Assembly: GCA_963575745.1 (NCBI GenBank)
Contig: CAUYUJ010014589.1
Coordinates: 165,001 to 229,000 of the forward strand
Source: Prorocentrum cordatum
Lineage: Eukaryota; Sar; Dinophyceae; Prorocentrales; Prorocentraceae
DNA length: 64,000 nucleotides
Direction: 5' to 3'
The translations under genes were made by a program, and so were the position numbers. Shown here one piece after another: positions 12,741 through 24,454 of this stretch; positions within the stretch are counted from its first letter, which is position 1, and every line of letters begins with the position of its first letter. Below the pieces are notes generated by a model. It saw only the letters and a program-made list of their open reading frames with translations. It did no database searches and was not told where the DNA came from.

Positions 12741-14280
12741 TGGTGAAGGACCCAACCAGCTGAAGTTGTGGGTACCGCAATTGTGAATATCTTCTTCGGT
12801 GAAGCTCCCTATGGGGCCACAAAGCGCTGCGCTGGGCGGGGGGGGGAACGCATGCGGGTGGTAGCACTGGGGCCGTCGGTGAAGCTCCCTATGAGGCCAC
12901 GAAGCGCTGTACTGGGTGGGTGAAGATACCAAATTGGGCGTGGGGGACGCATGCGGGCGGTCCCATCGGGGGCTTCGGTGGAGCTCCCCATGGGGCCGCG
13001 AAGCGTTGTAAAGGGTGGGTGAACATGCCAAATTGGGTGTGGGGGGCGCATGCGGGCGGCCCCACTGGGCTTCGGTGGGGCTCCCGATGGGGCCACGAAG
13101 CGCTGTACTGGGTCTGTGGAAATGTCAAATTTGGTATGGGGGACGCATGCAGGCGGTCCCATTGGAGGCTTCGGTGGAGCTCCCTATGGGGCCACGGAGC
13201 GCTGTACTGGGCGGGTGACAATGACAGATCGGGTGTGGGGGGCGCATGCGGACGGTCCCACTGGGGGCTTCGGTGGGGGTCCGTATGGGGCCACGAGGCG
13301 CTGTACTGGGTGGGTGAAAATGCCAACGCATTCGGGCGGTCCCACTGGGGGCTTCGTTGGGGCTCCCGATTGGGCCACGAAGCGCTGTATTGGGTGGGTG
13401 AACATGCAAAATTGGGTGTTGGGAACGCATGCGGGCGGTCCCACTGGGGGCTTCGGCGGAGCTCCCTACGGGGTCACGAAGCGCTGTACCGGGTGAGTGA
13501 GCATGCCAAATTGGGCGTGGGGGACGCATGTGGGCGGTCCCATTGTGGGCTTCGGTGGAGCTCCGAAACGCTGTGCTGGGTGGGTGGAAATGCCAAATTG
13601 GGTGTGGGGGACGCATGCGGGCGGTCCCACTGGGGGCCTCGGTGGGGCTCCCTATTGGCTGTACTGGGTGGGTGAACGTGCAAAATGTGATGTGGGGGAC
13701 GCATGCGGGCGGCCCCACTGTGGGCTTCGGTGGAGCTCCATACGGGGTCACGAAGCGTTGTACTGCGTGGGTGAAACTGCCAAATTGGGCGTGGGGGACG
13801 CATGCGGACGGTCCCACTGGGGGCTTCGGTGGAGCTCCATACGGGGTCACGAAGCGTTGTACTGCGTGGGTGGAAATACTAAATTGGGCGTGGGGGACGC
13901 ATGCGGGCGGTCCCACTGGGGGCTTCGGTGGGGCTCCCTGTTGGGCCACGAAGCGCTGTACTGGGTGGGTGAACATGCAAAATTGGGTGTGGGGAACGCA
14001 TGCGGGCGGTCCCACTGGGGGCTTCGGTGGAGCTCCCTACGGGGTCACGAAGCGCTGTACTGGGTGGGTGAAAATGCCAAATTGGGTGTGGGGGACGCAT
14101 GCAGGCGGTCCCTCTGGGGGGCTTCGGTGGAGCTCCCTGTGGGGTCACGAATCGCAGTGCTTGGTGGGTTAAGCGCATGGAAGAAGGAGGAGGGACGGGG
14201 AGGAGGGGGAGGAGGAGGAGCAGAGGAAAGGAACGCGAGGACCGTCTCTTCAAAACGAGGACCCAACACCGCAGGATGCT
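12741..14280 (-). repeat. Composite satellite element A, copy 2
   Basis: This is an inverted copy of the element at 8.8-10.5 kb. Read on the minus strand, the head block is at 14231-14280, a purine-rich (pyrimidine on the minus strand) tract at about 14180-14230, the array at about 12800-14165 and the tail at 12741-12815. The array has about 14 units with a 97-99 bp period. Units share the CGTGGCCCCATAGGGAGCT core but carry a different spacer, reading CACCCAATTTGGCATTTTCA on the minus strand. Confidence 0.9.
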
Positions 14281-14359
14281 TGGGAAATAAAGGAGTGAAC
14301 TATATACATGAGAAGGAACACATAATGGAAAGAACACGACCAAATCAAATCGAGTAAAT

Positions 14360-15010
14360 TGTCTCCCGCTCGCCTCTCGGGGGCCTCGTGGCGGCATTTT
14401 TGGGCCTGGGGGCCTCTGAGGGCCTCTTGGGGGGCACTCGGGTGCTAAGCACCATCTTCGGGGCAAAGGGTTCCAATCGGCAGTTCAGATTCCCCTCTTG
14501 TACCTGTGTTAGGGGCCTATGGGTGTCCCTTTTGGGGGGGGCCCTCTTGGGCCGTCTTGAGACCGTCCTGGGGGTATCTTGGGCCGTCTTGGAGAGTCAG
14601 AAGCCCGAAAAGGTGGTATCTCTAAAATTGTTCAAATCCAATGCAAAACCATTATAATTGAGCCTCCGCGGGCCCTGGTGGAGTTTTCTTGGACCGTCTT
14701 GGGGATATTTTGAGGCCTGTCGGGGGCCGCCTTTGGAGCATGTTGGGGCCTGCCGCCCATGGGACCCGACGACTGAGCCCTCTTGGAGCTCCTTTGGGGT
14801 CCGATGGGGCGCTCCTGGAGCGCCCTGGAAGGCCCTAACCTTCGCCCCCGGGAGGTCCAGCATTCTTGGCGGGTGTCTCCCGGAGTACCCTTCGCTCGGG
14901 GACACCCAGGGGCCTGCCCTCGCGCGCGAGCTAGAAGCACTCTCAACCTGTGACCCGAGATCTCAGCACGCCTCTGGCTCGTGGGGCCGGCGACGCCCGT
15001 CTTTTCTGTG
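14360..15010 (+). repeat. Family D repeat, copy 2, with conserved 3' block
   Basis: Here CTTGGGGGCC-type units (14380-14830) are followed by a conserved block at about 14925-14995 containing CGCGCGCGAGCTAGAA, GAGATCTCAGCACGCCTCTGG and GGGCCGGCGA. The same order, with near-identical block, occurs at 30980-31325. An AT-rich interruption at 14600-14660 parallels one in copy 1. Confidence 0.75.
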
Positions 15011-15852
15011 CTTCGCAGCGCTCCTCAGTGCATCTTGTAGGCGCCTCTCGTGCTATTCTTCCTCATCCCCCTTATCCTTCGTCCTTCCCCTCCCTCCCCC
15101 CCCCTCCTTCCGTGGCCTCCGCCCACTTGGGTAGGGGTGCGAGGGCCGACCATCCCTCGGGGTCCCCCCAGCCTCCCGAGAGCGTCCCCCCGGCGCCCCA
15201 GGTCGCCGATGGGCCTCCTCGGTCCTCGGGAGGAGGTGGCGACCCCCCCTGGTGGTGATCCCCCCCTTCGCACTGCCGAAGGAGGGGGCAGCGCCGCGAG
15301 TGGCGGCCTCTGAGAAGGCAGGGGGGTACTTCAGAAGGGCCCAGCGCGTCGAAAACCATACGCCCCGCGCCCTTCGTCCTGTCCTCGTACGTGCACCGCC
15401 ATGCTCTGGTGTCACCACGGACGCAGCAAGCTACAGTTGCCCGACCTACGCAGTGGCGGTTCAGATTGATGGGGCCGTGCCTGGGCAGCCTTGCGGGGCC
15501 TGCGGGACTCGAGCACAAATTGAGAGAAACCCGTCGCGTGGGTCGCGGGTGGGCTTCGGGTGGATCGTTGGAAGGGTCGTGGGGTGGGTCGCGGGGGGGT
15601 CGTGGGGGTGCGGTCATGACCACAACAGTAACAATGCAGCACACCCCAACAATAATCGGCACCCTGGAACCCCGCTTCAGCCACGCACCCAGGGACAGCG
15701 TGAGACAGATCGGCGCACTCTCTCTGAGACACCGGCAGCCAGAGCTAGCAAAGGTGATGTTGAAAGCGTGCAAAGGTAGAGGTTGAGTTCTGCTGCCTGC
15801 TGCTGAAGTGAGAGGTTTGGCCGAGGCCGAGGCCGCCGTTTCTGGAGGAGAA
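15011..15852 (+). other. Unassigned sequence with pyrimidine tract
   Basis: A C/T tract (15045-15115) is followed by GC-rich sequence. Open frames exist at 15252-15779 and 15391-15786, but they overlap, have no known motif and end close to the next triplet array. A G/T-rich patch of GGGTCGTGGGGTGGGTCGCG type lies at 15540-15612. I do not call a gene. Confidence 0.3.
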
Positions 15853-15862
15853 GGATGATGAC

Positions 15863-15920
<58 letters not shown>

Positions 15921-16188
15921 CTGATGATGATGATGATGATGGTGATAAAGAAATGATGGTGATGATGGTGATGATGATGTTGTTGTTGTTGATGCTGTTG
16001 TTGATGCTGATGCTGATGCTGATGGTGCTGATGCTGATGCTGATGGTGCTGATGATGATGATGATGATGATGCTGCTGATGATGATGATGATGATACTGA
16101 TGATGATGTTGCTGATGTTGCTGACGATGATGTTGCTGATGTTGCTGACGATGATGATGAAAATGATGATGATGATGATGTTGCTGAC

Positions 16189-16243
<55 letters not shown>

Positions 16244-16295
16244 CTGATGAGAATGCTGCTGATGCTGATGAGAATGGTGATGCTGTTGATGCTGC

Positions 16296-16341
<46 letters not shown>

Positions 16342-16383
16342 GAAGATGAATGATGAAGATGATGAAGATGAAATGATGATGAC

Positions 16384-16450
<67 letters not shown>

Positions 16451-16575
16451 GGATGATGATGAGATGAGGATGAGGATGAGGATGGATGAGGATGAGGATG
16501 ATGAGGATGATGGTGATGATGGTGATGATGATTATGAGGAGGAGGAGGAGGAGGAGGAGGAGGAGGAGGAGGAGG
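15853..16575 (+). repeat. GAT/GTT/GCT array ending in (GGA)n
   Basis: GAT-dominated triplets with GCT, GTT and GAA variants run from 15853. There are two pure GAT stretches (15866-15918 and about 16381-16450), then GAG/GAT mixtures and a final (GGA)n run at 16537-16575. Confidence 0.95.
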
Positions 16576-17500
16576 ATAAGGAGGGCCACCTGAAGAGATC
16601 ACCGTCCCCAATCAGGGTGCAAACCTCGCCACCGGAGGCGTTCCAGAAAGGGCCTCGCCCTCGAGGATCGAAGTAGTTGGCACCTCTTCCGCGGCGAAAG
16701 GCCGGCGGAAGGGCGGCAAACGCCCGTGGAGGTAAGAGGAGGCCAGCACCGCCCGCGGAAGGCGGCGGAAGTCTGGCTGAAGCCGCCGGGAGTAAGACAT
16801 GTGTACCCCGAGATCGCCGCTGCGGCGTAAGCCGCCGCTGATGCGCCCCCGAGAGATCCAGAACTCGCCACGTTGTACCTCACGTAAGGTGTTTTTGGCG
16901 AGACGGCCTGGGACTATCAAACACGTCCAGACACCGAGCCTCGAGCCTCGAGCCTCAAGCGTCCCACATCGGACCTCGACCGTTTCGCCGTACTCAACGC
17001 TGTCCACTCTGCTCTGCCCTCGCCTTGCAGGTGGCCACACGCCGGCATCTGTCCGCTCGGGCCTTGCAGATTCCCCAGGGGTAGCTTTTCATCCCGGGTC
17101 CTTTTCTGACGGTCCCGCGACCAGGAAAACGGCCTCAAAAGGCTCAAAGCGACGGAACACCGAAGGCGACGAATTCACACAGATCGACTCTTAAAGTTGC
17201 ATTGCGTCTCCACGGCAGTGCAGGATCCCGCGGGTTCGGCGAGTTCATCTCCAAGCTGCTCTGGATCGCTTGGGACGAGGACCCCGCCGACCGCCGCCGC
17301 GGGGCCAGTCGCGGCCTAGCCGGCCCTGTGTGGCTTGCGCCGCACCCCAAACCCGCTCAAATTTAGGGTCGGGGGGTACACGGGTTCCACCGTGTTTCCC
17401 GATGTCCCAGAACGCCCCCCCACTGGACACTGGCAGGCCCAACGGCGACTTCGGGTTGGGTTGGGGTGGCTTCGTGGACAGTCAGAAGTTGCCCACACCG
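16576..17500. other. Unassigned GC-rich sequence
   Basis: There is no repeat structure and no convincing gene. Short frames on both strands (for example 16612-17040 minus and 16799-17194 plus) have mixed composition without motifs. Confidence 0.3.
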
Positions 17501-17505
17501 CTACC

Positions 17506-17650
17506 CGCCGCTACCCTTCCCTCGTTTTCTCAATTTTGGGCGTCCTGGAGGTCCCTCGTCGCCACAGCTGGATTCGCTGCGAAATTCTGCTCAGGACTTG
17601 CCCTGGGAGAGGTCTGGGGTCTAGCGCTGTTGGTACCCTCGGTTTCCCTA
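17506..17650 (+). repeat. Dispersed ~140-bp repeat (family F), copy 1
   Basis: The sequence TACCCTTCCCTCGTTTT, then TTTTGGGC, TCGTCGCCACAGCTGGATTCG and GGGAGAGGTC, matches 19797-19930 in the same order and orientation. A shorter, weaker match on the minus strand may lie at 39815-39875. Confidence 0.7.
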
Positions 17651-17794
17651 TACACACCACGTCGTTTGGTCGGTCAAGGAGGCAATGTGTTCGGCGAAGG
17701 AATTCGGTGTGTAGACGCTCCGGCGCCCCACTGGTTGGGAAGCTGCAGCGTCTGTACACCGAGCTCGTTGACCGACCAGACGATTTGGTGTAGA
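17648..17794. repeat. Foldback (inverted-repeat) sequence
   Basis: The left arm contains ACACACCACGTCGTTTGGTC then GGTGTGTAGACGCT. The right arm contains AGCGTCTGTACACCGAGCTC then GACCAGACGATTTGGTGTAG. The arms are imperfect reverse complements, with a longer left arm (17648-17724) and a short loop around 17725-17745. Shape and size suit a MITE or foldback element. No target duplication is obvious. Confidence 0.7.
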
Positions 17795-17842
17795 CCTTGA
17801 GCCCATCCCGGCTCCCACGAGCTTCACTCGTAAAGCGGGAAA

Positions 17843-18700
17843 GCGCCAGTTCAGTTCGGTTCGTTTAGGTTCCGAAGCGCCTCCGCTTCGGTTCGGTTCG
17901 GTGTCGTAATCTTCCGTTTCGGTTCGGTTCGGTTCGGTACGTTTATATTTTGTTTCCGGTTCGCCCAAGGGGGCCCCAAACCCCAAAGGGGCCCCGAAGG
18001 GGCCCCAAAGGCGCCCGAAACCCCAAATGGGCCCCGAAGGGCCCCCCAAGGGGGGGCCCCAAACCCCAAAGGGGCCCCAAACCCCAAAGAGCCCCAAAGC
18101 CCGAAGGGGTCCCAGGGGCCTCCAAGCCCCAAAGATGCTCCAAAGGGGCCCCAAAGGGGTCCAAAACCCCAAAGGGGCAAGGGGCCCCAAACCCTCAAAT
18201 GGGCCCCGAAGGGGCCCCAAAGGCGCCCGAAACCCCAAATGGGCCCCGAAGGGGCCCCAAAGGCGCCCGAAACCCCAAATGGGCCCCGAAGGGGGCCCCA
18301 AGGGGGGGGCCCAAACCCCAAAGGGGCCCCAAACCCCACAGAGCCCCAAAGCCCGAAGGGGCCCCAGAGGGCCCCCAACCCTTAAAGATGCTCCAAAGCG
18401 GCCCCAAAGGGGCCCCAAACCCCAAAGGGGCCCCAAAGGAGGGTCTGTCGGGGTGGCTGCAGCAGACTGCTGGTGGGTCGTTTCCGGTTCGGTCCGGTTC
18501 GGTTCGGTTCGGTCTGGTTCGGTCCGGTTCGGCGCGTGGAGGTTCGGCCCGGTTCGGAGTACCGGTTCGGTTCGGTTCGGTTCGGTGTTTCCGGTTCGGT
18601 TCGGTTCGGTTCCCATGGACAAAGAACACCGGTTTGCGCCGGTTCGGTTCGGCCCGGTTCGGTTCGGCCGGTTCGGTTCGGTTCCGGTCCTTCCCTGGTA
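17843..18700 (+). repeat. TTCGG repeats flanking a GGGGCCCCAAA tract
   Basis: TTCGG pentamers occur at about 17846-17945 and 18478-18690 in the same orientation. Between them, 17966-18445 is a tract of GGGGCCCC, CCAAACCCC and CCGAAGGGG words. It includes a 40-bp unit repeated near 18196-18290 and a ~250-bp direct duplication (18058-18180 against 18310-18440, both with GATGCTCCAAAG). Confidence 0.85.
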
Positions 18701-19435
18701 AAGGCCGTTAGAATTTGCAGCAGGCTTTTGATGCGAGTGTCTTCGGCGGGAAGCGATTGCCAGCCCCGTGTCTTCCCCCCCTCCTCCCCTCCCCGCACGG
18801 CCACGTGCTCGCCCACGAGGTCCAAGTGGTCATCCCTTCTGGGCGCGCCCCTTCCTCCCTTCTGGCCGCCCGGTCCCGCGCAGAAGCGGGACCGGTCGGG
18901 CACTGCCTTCGCAATCGTTCCTCGGACGGCCTGAGGCGGCATCGGCGCTGCTTGGCTTCCGCGGTGTGGGGGGCGACACTGATCAGAGGGGATGTCAGGG
19001 GCAACGCTTCGGGGTGAAGATTGGCTCAGTGGGGAATGCGTCGACCCCCGATCGCCCATCGATCGCCAATGGGGCCCGATAGCCCACTCCCCCGGGAACG
19101 TGCGGTTCTCCTATCGGGGGTCTATCGCGGGTTCATCACTGATGCATCACCCGTTCCAGTTCGATGTTTAGCCCCCTGGGCCGGTTCAGTACAGTCAAGT
19201 CGCATAGTAAGGATGAGAACCTTTCCAAGGCTACCCTTGCATCCTTGCCCCTTCGGCCCATCCTTGGCAATTTTAGCTGGCCAGCCCCGTTCGAAAAACG
19301 TCAGCATGACCTTTCAAGGTCCTTGCATCCCCACCGCGCATCCTGATTATGCGAGTTGTCTGTATCATCGATGCATCACCGATTCCAGTTCGATGTTTGG
19401 CACCCTGGGCCTAGTAGCTTTCCCCTAATCCTCCT
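18701..19435 (+). other. Unassigned sequence with a ~50-bp direct repeat
   Basis: The passage 19131-19183 (GATGCATCACCCGTTCCAGT, TTCGATGTTTAG, CCCTGGGCC) recurs at 19362-19412 with a few changes. No coding motif is seen in the surrounding sequence. Confidence 0.5.
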
Positions 19436-21650
19436 CCCCAGCGCCATCGATCATGGATCCTTCTTGTCCGCGGTTGCCCCTCCTCTCATCCTCCTCGCCC
19501 TCGATCTCTTCGATCCTCTTCCTCTTCCTCGATCCTACATGCGCATCGTTCCCCTCGTCCCCCTCGTCCTCCTCGACCTCGCCCCCCGTCGTCCTCCTCG
19601 GTGCTGCTCCTCAACCTTCTCCGTCTCGCCCCCGCGTTCATATCCTTTTTCCCCCCCGCACAACTCCTCCCTGTCGCACCCCCAGGCGTGTCGGTAGGGC
19701 AGGCTGGGCGTCTCGCCTGAGGCTTCACCACCGCTCATGATCCCGAAGCTTGAAGTTTGCAGCAGAAAAAAAAATCGAGGGGGAAAAGGTACCCACCTCT
19801 ACCCTTCCCTCGTTTTCCCCTTTTGGGCCTCCTGGGCGGCCTTCGTCGCCACCGCTGGATTCGCCTCGAAATCCGGATCAGCACGCACCCCGGGAGAGGT
19901 CGGGGGAGTAGCGGTGTCGGCACGTTTTGGTTTTCCCCAAGTGGGTCTCGTTCTTGCGCCGCGCACATTCGTTCGGCATGTCTGCAGCAGTTTCAGGGGT
20001 GGAGGGCGGGCCGTTATCGAAATGTGGCTCGCGCCTTGGCGCCGCGCATATTCGTTGTACAAGTTTGCAGCAGTTTGATGGGTGGAGGGCGGGCCGTTTT
20101 CAAAATGTGGTTATCGCCTTAGCGCCCCGCACTTGCATCAGTTTCAAGGGCGGAGGGCGGTTCTTTTTCAAAATGTGGCTCTCGCCTTTGCTCTGGGCAC
20201 ATTCGTCTCGACAAGTTGCAACAGCTTCAAGGATTGTTATAGTTGAAGTCCTAGCAGCGTCTTCTGGCACGATTTAGGATTGCCAGGGCGCAACAGGCAC
20301 GTTGATTCGCGGCGCTGAAGTCCCAGAAATGGTGATTTGGTATGATGGAGGATGTTCAGACGGTTGATATTCAGGATACAGCACAGCGACGAGGTGTGGT
20401 GGTCATAGTTTTTCGCCGAGCAAGCTTAACGTCCCAGGGCTACCAAACTCAGAAAACTGGATATGGACAGATATGGACTTTCTCGCGCTGGCAGGTCTCT
20501 GGCTCGGGTCCTCTGGTCGTTCGGCTGGGCAGGTCTCTGGCAACGAAGAGGACGGACTGGTTCCAGAATGTTCTGGCGAAGGGCCGCCGGACCGTTCTGA
20601 GCACACCTTCTGGCGGAGCATTGTATCTTCCCGCTTGGAGTTGAAGTGGTGCATTCATGGCGCTGCACGCTCCCAGGGTGCCTGGATCGTCCTTCGTGGT
20701 GTGGCTTCGCCGTGAACTTTCTCGGGGTCCCGTGATCGTTCCTTGAGCTGTGGCCTCGCTGTCAGCATTTTGGGCATACGACATCTCTGTGTTTCGCATT
20801 TTCTCAGTCTGGGGCAGATGCCCTCACGAGGCGTGCAGATCTGTCCACCGAGCATCGTTGCTCCAACGTGCGAGAGACCGACCGCGGCCATCCTGGCTCG
20901 AGGGCGATCTGATTTTTAGGCAAACGCAATCGGGTATCGCGAGCCCATCAGACTCGAATCTTTTGCCCTGCCGCCGGTGGCCTATTGCAAACATATAGGC
21001 TAGACGGGGGGGGAGGCTGGGCGGGATCAAACGAACCGCCAGGCAACCAGTCCCCAGGGTTGCTTGGAGGCGGTCGGAAATTGTGATGGGCCACAATGAA
21101 GCCACATTATGGTACGGACCTGGGTTGAGGGAACTTGGAGGGAGGGTTTATTGCAACATCGTTGCTCCGTCTTGGGTTTGCACTGGTCCTCGGTCCTCCT
21201 CCTCGCCCTCCTCGCCCTCGTCCCCTCGTCCTCCTCGGTCCCCCTCGTCCTCGATCCTCGTCTTCCTCCCCCTCGTCCTCCTCTGCCTCGACCCTGACAG
21301 CAGGGCGGGCGGTGGCGCGAGCGCCCCTCCCCGCCCAGGGGACGCAGCGCGCCTTCCTGACGGGCGGCGGCAGCACCTCGCCGGCGCGCGCCTCAGCCCT
21401 GCGGGCAGAGAGAGGGGCTTGTCGCCGGGGGGCCGCGGTCGCTCGACCCATCGGAGCGCCCGAGGGTGCCCCCCTCCTCTCCCTTCTCCTCCCGGCGCCT
21501 CCCTCCTGTCGCTCCTCCTCTTCCTTCTCCTTCCCTCCTCCTCTTCCTCCTCCTCTCTCCTCCTCCTCCTCTTTTTCCTTCCTTCCTCCTCGCTCCTCCT
21601 TCCTCCTCTTCCTTCTCCTTCCCTCCAGCCGCCGCTTCTGCTCATGCCTC
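19436..21650 (+). repeat. Composite element B, copy 1
   Basis: Modules in order: a pyrimidine tract (19440-19660); a linker (19667-19770) with CTCCTCCCTGTCGCACCCCC, GTCGGTAGGGC and GCTTGAAGTTTG; family F copy 2 (19797-19930); an 83-bp-type array (about 19960-20230) with GGAGGGCGG, CAAAATGTGGCTCTCGCCTT and GCGCACATTCG; and a tail (20230-20345) with GTTGATTCGCGGCGCTGAAG. Then come about 740 bp without recognisable features, a block C copy on the minus strand (21115-21195, TTGGGTTTGCACTGGTCCTC on plus) and a second pyrimidine tract (21196-21650). The same order is seen in three other copies in the window. Confidence 0.75.
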
Positions 21651-21804
21651 CTTTTCAGCGGCCAAGCAGGTTCCCCGCGCAGAGCAGCTCCGCCCGCCGA
21701 GGGCGCCTTCCATGTCATGCCAGCCTGGCTGGCCTCCATATTCTTCATGATGATCTGGATCGTTATGCCGTTTCCTCCGCTGGGGAGTATATAATCCACT
21801 TTCG

Positions 21805-23028
21805 ATGCTGGCACCGCATCGCTGCCCCGAGATCAGCCACGCCTTCAGCGCCGTGGACGCGATGATGTTCCCAGCTACGCGGTGGCGACAACATGATGCC
21901 AGCTCCGAGGTCGACCAGCTCAAGACTCTCAACCACACCGTCTACACGTGGAGCTATGGCCGCGGACTTCTCACCAACAGCCATGCTGGCGCCGCGATCA
22001 TGGTGAGCACCAAGAGGTTCGGTCCGAGCGCCGCCGTCGATAACAAGAGCCCGCCCAAGCAGATTCAAGGCCGCGCTGGCGCACTACGCATCAGGCGGGG
22101 CGAGCTCGACCTCGCCTTCATCGTGGCCTACGTCCCGCCTCGATCGGGGTTTGCGGCCAACCACAACTAGTGGGTCAAAACGGTCAATGAGACGCTCAAG
22201 CGGATCCACAGGACGCTTCAGGACACACAGACGCACAGCACACCGCTGATCGGTATCGACCTCAATGATCATTACGGAGCTGACGGACTCATTGCGGCTG
22301 AAGTTAATGAAGTTTATGGAGACTCGCAACCACACGGACGGCCAGGTGAAGCAGCGGCCGCCTTCTGTAACATGCTGGACGTACACGGACTATTCCTTGC
22401 CAGTACCTTCTGGAATGATGGCCCAGTGCAGAAGGACAAGCCACGAGACCCGACTACCTCGTTGTTCCTCAAGGGCTACTGCAGAATCTTCAGACATGCG
22501 GTATTTGGTGGAAGCCAGCTAAAGCAGTTCAGCAGATCAAGGACAACGTGCCAAGGGACCACGTGCCACTCATCGCCAGCGCCGAGATCGGCATGCCCAA
22601 CAACTTCACAGACATGCACCGTACGCTCTGGGATTTCGACAATGCCTGAGTCTCTGCAGACTGGAGCTTATCGCGGCGAGTTCATCCCAGCCCTAGAGAC
22701 CGCGCTGGCGAACAACACAGATACCATTCGTGAGCTCAAGGAGCAGTGCACCACAGACGCGCGCTGGCATTTCCTGATCGACGCGCTCAAGGCCACTGCC
22801 AAGCCCTTCTTGGACCGGAAACGTAAAAAGCCAGGTGCCAACAAGCAGCTCAAGGCCGAGAAGCTCGAACTTTTGAAAAAAAAGAGCGGAGCTACGCGCA
22901 AGCAGTACAATGGCGAAGCGATCGACCTGGACATTGAGGAGAAGCTGGACATACTCACGATAGCTATTAAGAAGCAGAAGCAACTTCACGACGCAGAACG
23001 CAAGATAACGTTAGAGACAGATTTTTGA
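21805..23028 (+). pseudogene. LINE endonuclease (EEP family), interrupted
   Basis: This is an apurinic/apyrimidinic-type endonuclease that would nick target DNA for target-primed reverse transcription. Visible motifs are GRGLLTNSHAGAAIMV, GELDLAFIVAYVPP, and PLIGIDLND (the G-x-D-x-N motif). After a shift to another frame at about 22450 come DYLVVPQGLLQN and PRDHVPLIA (the D-H-x-P motif). The first frame is broken by a TAG at 22168-22170, after which the same frame continues. It returns to the original frame by about 22640 and ends with a lysine-rich helical stretch and TGA at 23028. Family assignment is firm from motif order. This copy cannot make a full-length protein. Confidence 0.8.
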
Positions 23029-23558
23029 GGCATGGCAAAAAAAAGGCAGCACGCATAAATACATAGACTCAGCAGGTGATTGGCAGGCACCAATTACGGC
23101 AAGTGGAACCGCAACTACAGCAGGGCGACCCGTTCGAGACCGAGCCTCGCCGAGTGGACTACGCACGTGGCGCTCGCAGGAGCTCGCGGAGGTTTTCAGG
23201 CTCAACCCATTGACTACGAGGAAGAGAAACAAAAGCTGCCCCTGACCGCCATGGAGGGCCTGGGCGACGATGTCAAGCAGCAGATCAAGTACGAGTATTA
23301 CGAGGCGAAGGAGAAATTGGGTAAGCTATACCTCGGAGTCAAGAGGCGCCTCAAATACTTACAAACAAGCGAGCTTCAGTTCCCGAGGTGTCGTTACCAG
23401 CAGAAACTGCCCAGATCATCCTGCAGCCTACAGTTATTCCAAAGAGAAAGCCGCAGACCCAAGGCCTCGGTTTCAACGAGGAGCTGATGGGGGCGCCCTG
23501 GACAGACTAATGTTTCGAAGGGCTACTCGATCAGGTCTATCGGGCCGGCTTAGCTCCA

Positions 23559-24454
23559 TTGGGCGCTCATCGCAGCCAAAGTTTCACGCTGGGCAAGATG
23601 AACTCCAAACCCTCAGTTCAAGGATTGCGTATATTGCACATGCTCTGTCCATTCTGGCGCTGCGTGTACCGTCAATTACAATGCCAGTCACTGCCGCGGG
23701 CACCTCCTCCTCGCGCTCACGGATGCTGGCCGCGCCGCCGCAGAGGTCCAATGGCTGCATCGCGCGTCATGGCCGCCAGATTGCAGCGCTCCAACATCGA
23801 TTTCATCGTTGGCAGCAAGGGCGCCACCAACGCCTTCCCGAGCACGGTGATCGACAAAGCGGCCGAGATTATCCCTCAGTGCTTGGCAGACACAGAACCG
23901 CGGTTGTTTGCCCAACGGCATCGCTGCTCTACGGTGCAGATAGACGGATGCGACAAGTCTGGAAATTTTCCTCTAGGTTCAGGGGTGCTGCCTGGCTGCA
24001 GCACGGGACCCACCTCATTCAACTTTGTCTACGAGCAGCCAACCGACCAGTTGCACGACGCGACCCCGTCAGACTCCAAGCCGTTCGCTACCACCTCACA
24101 CGTCGCGCGCAACATGATGACCTCTCGGCCTACCTTTGCGTTGACGACATATTCAAAATACACATTGTCAGCAAAGGTACAGCCAAAGCAGCCGCAGACA
24201 TCCTCAACTCCAGCAGCGCCATCCTCGATGACAAGCTCGCGCGGCACGGTTACTCGCAGAACAAAGACAAGGGGGAAATTGTTGGAGGCCTTCGCACACG
24301 TAAAGAAAATAAGTACTTCGGAGGTCACTTCCATCATGGAGGAGGTAACACGGTAGAGATCGACCGCCGCATTCAGCCTGGGCTATCATGGGCAAGTTCT
24401 GGCACAGGCGTGCCCCATGGCGGCTCAAGCGCATCATCTTCATCAACCGCATAG
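23559..24454 (+). pseudogene. LINE reverse transcriptase palm, frameshifted
   Basis: Reverse transcriptase of the non-LTR class. In one frame (to about 24100) motif A reads SKGATNAFPS, where LINE relatives have D-x-x-NAF. The GGC codon at 23820-23822 stands where the catalytic Asp is expected. Motif B follows as GSGVLPGCSTGPTSF. After a frame change near 24100 motif C reads AYLCVDDIFKIHI, with both Asp present, followed by LARHGYSQNKDKGEIV and a YFGG motif. The N-terminal part of the domain (23080-23560) is scattered over two frames. The loss of motif-A Asp and the frameshift both argue against activity. Confidence 0.8.

Noticed and set aside
12800-14165. Regularly spaced repeats resembling a CRISPR array
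   Set aside because: The intervals between cores are themselves repeated, unit length is ~98 bp, there are no cas genes and the context is eukaryotic.
17846-18690. Coding repeat RFGSV from TTCGG pentamers
   Set aside because: A pentamer cycles through all frames. Stops appear wherever the repeat varies, and no domain accompanies it.
19131-19412. The pair at 19131 and 19362 as LTRs of a small element
   Set aside because: Repeat length is only about 50 bp, there are no TG…CA ends, no target duplication and nothing coding between them.
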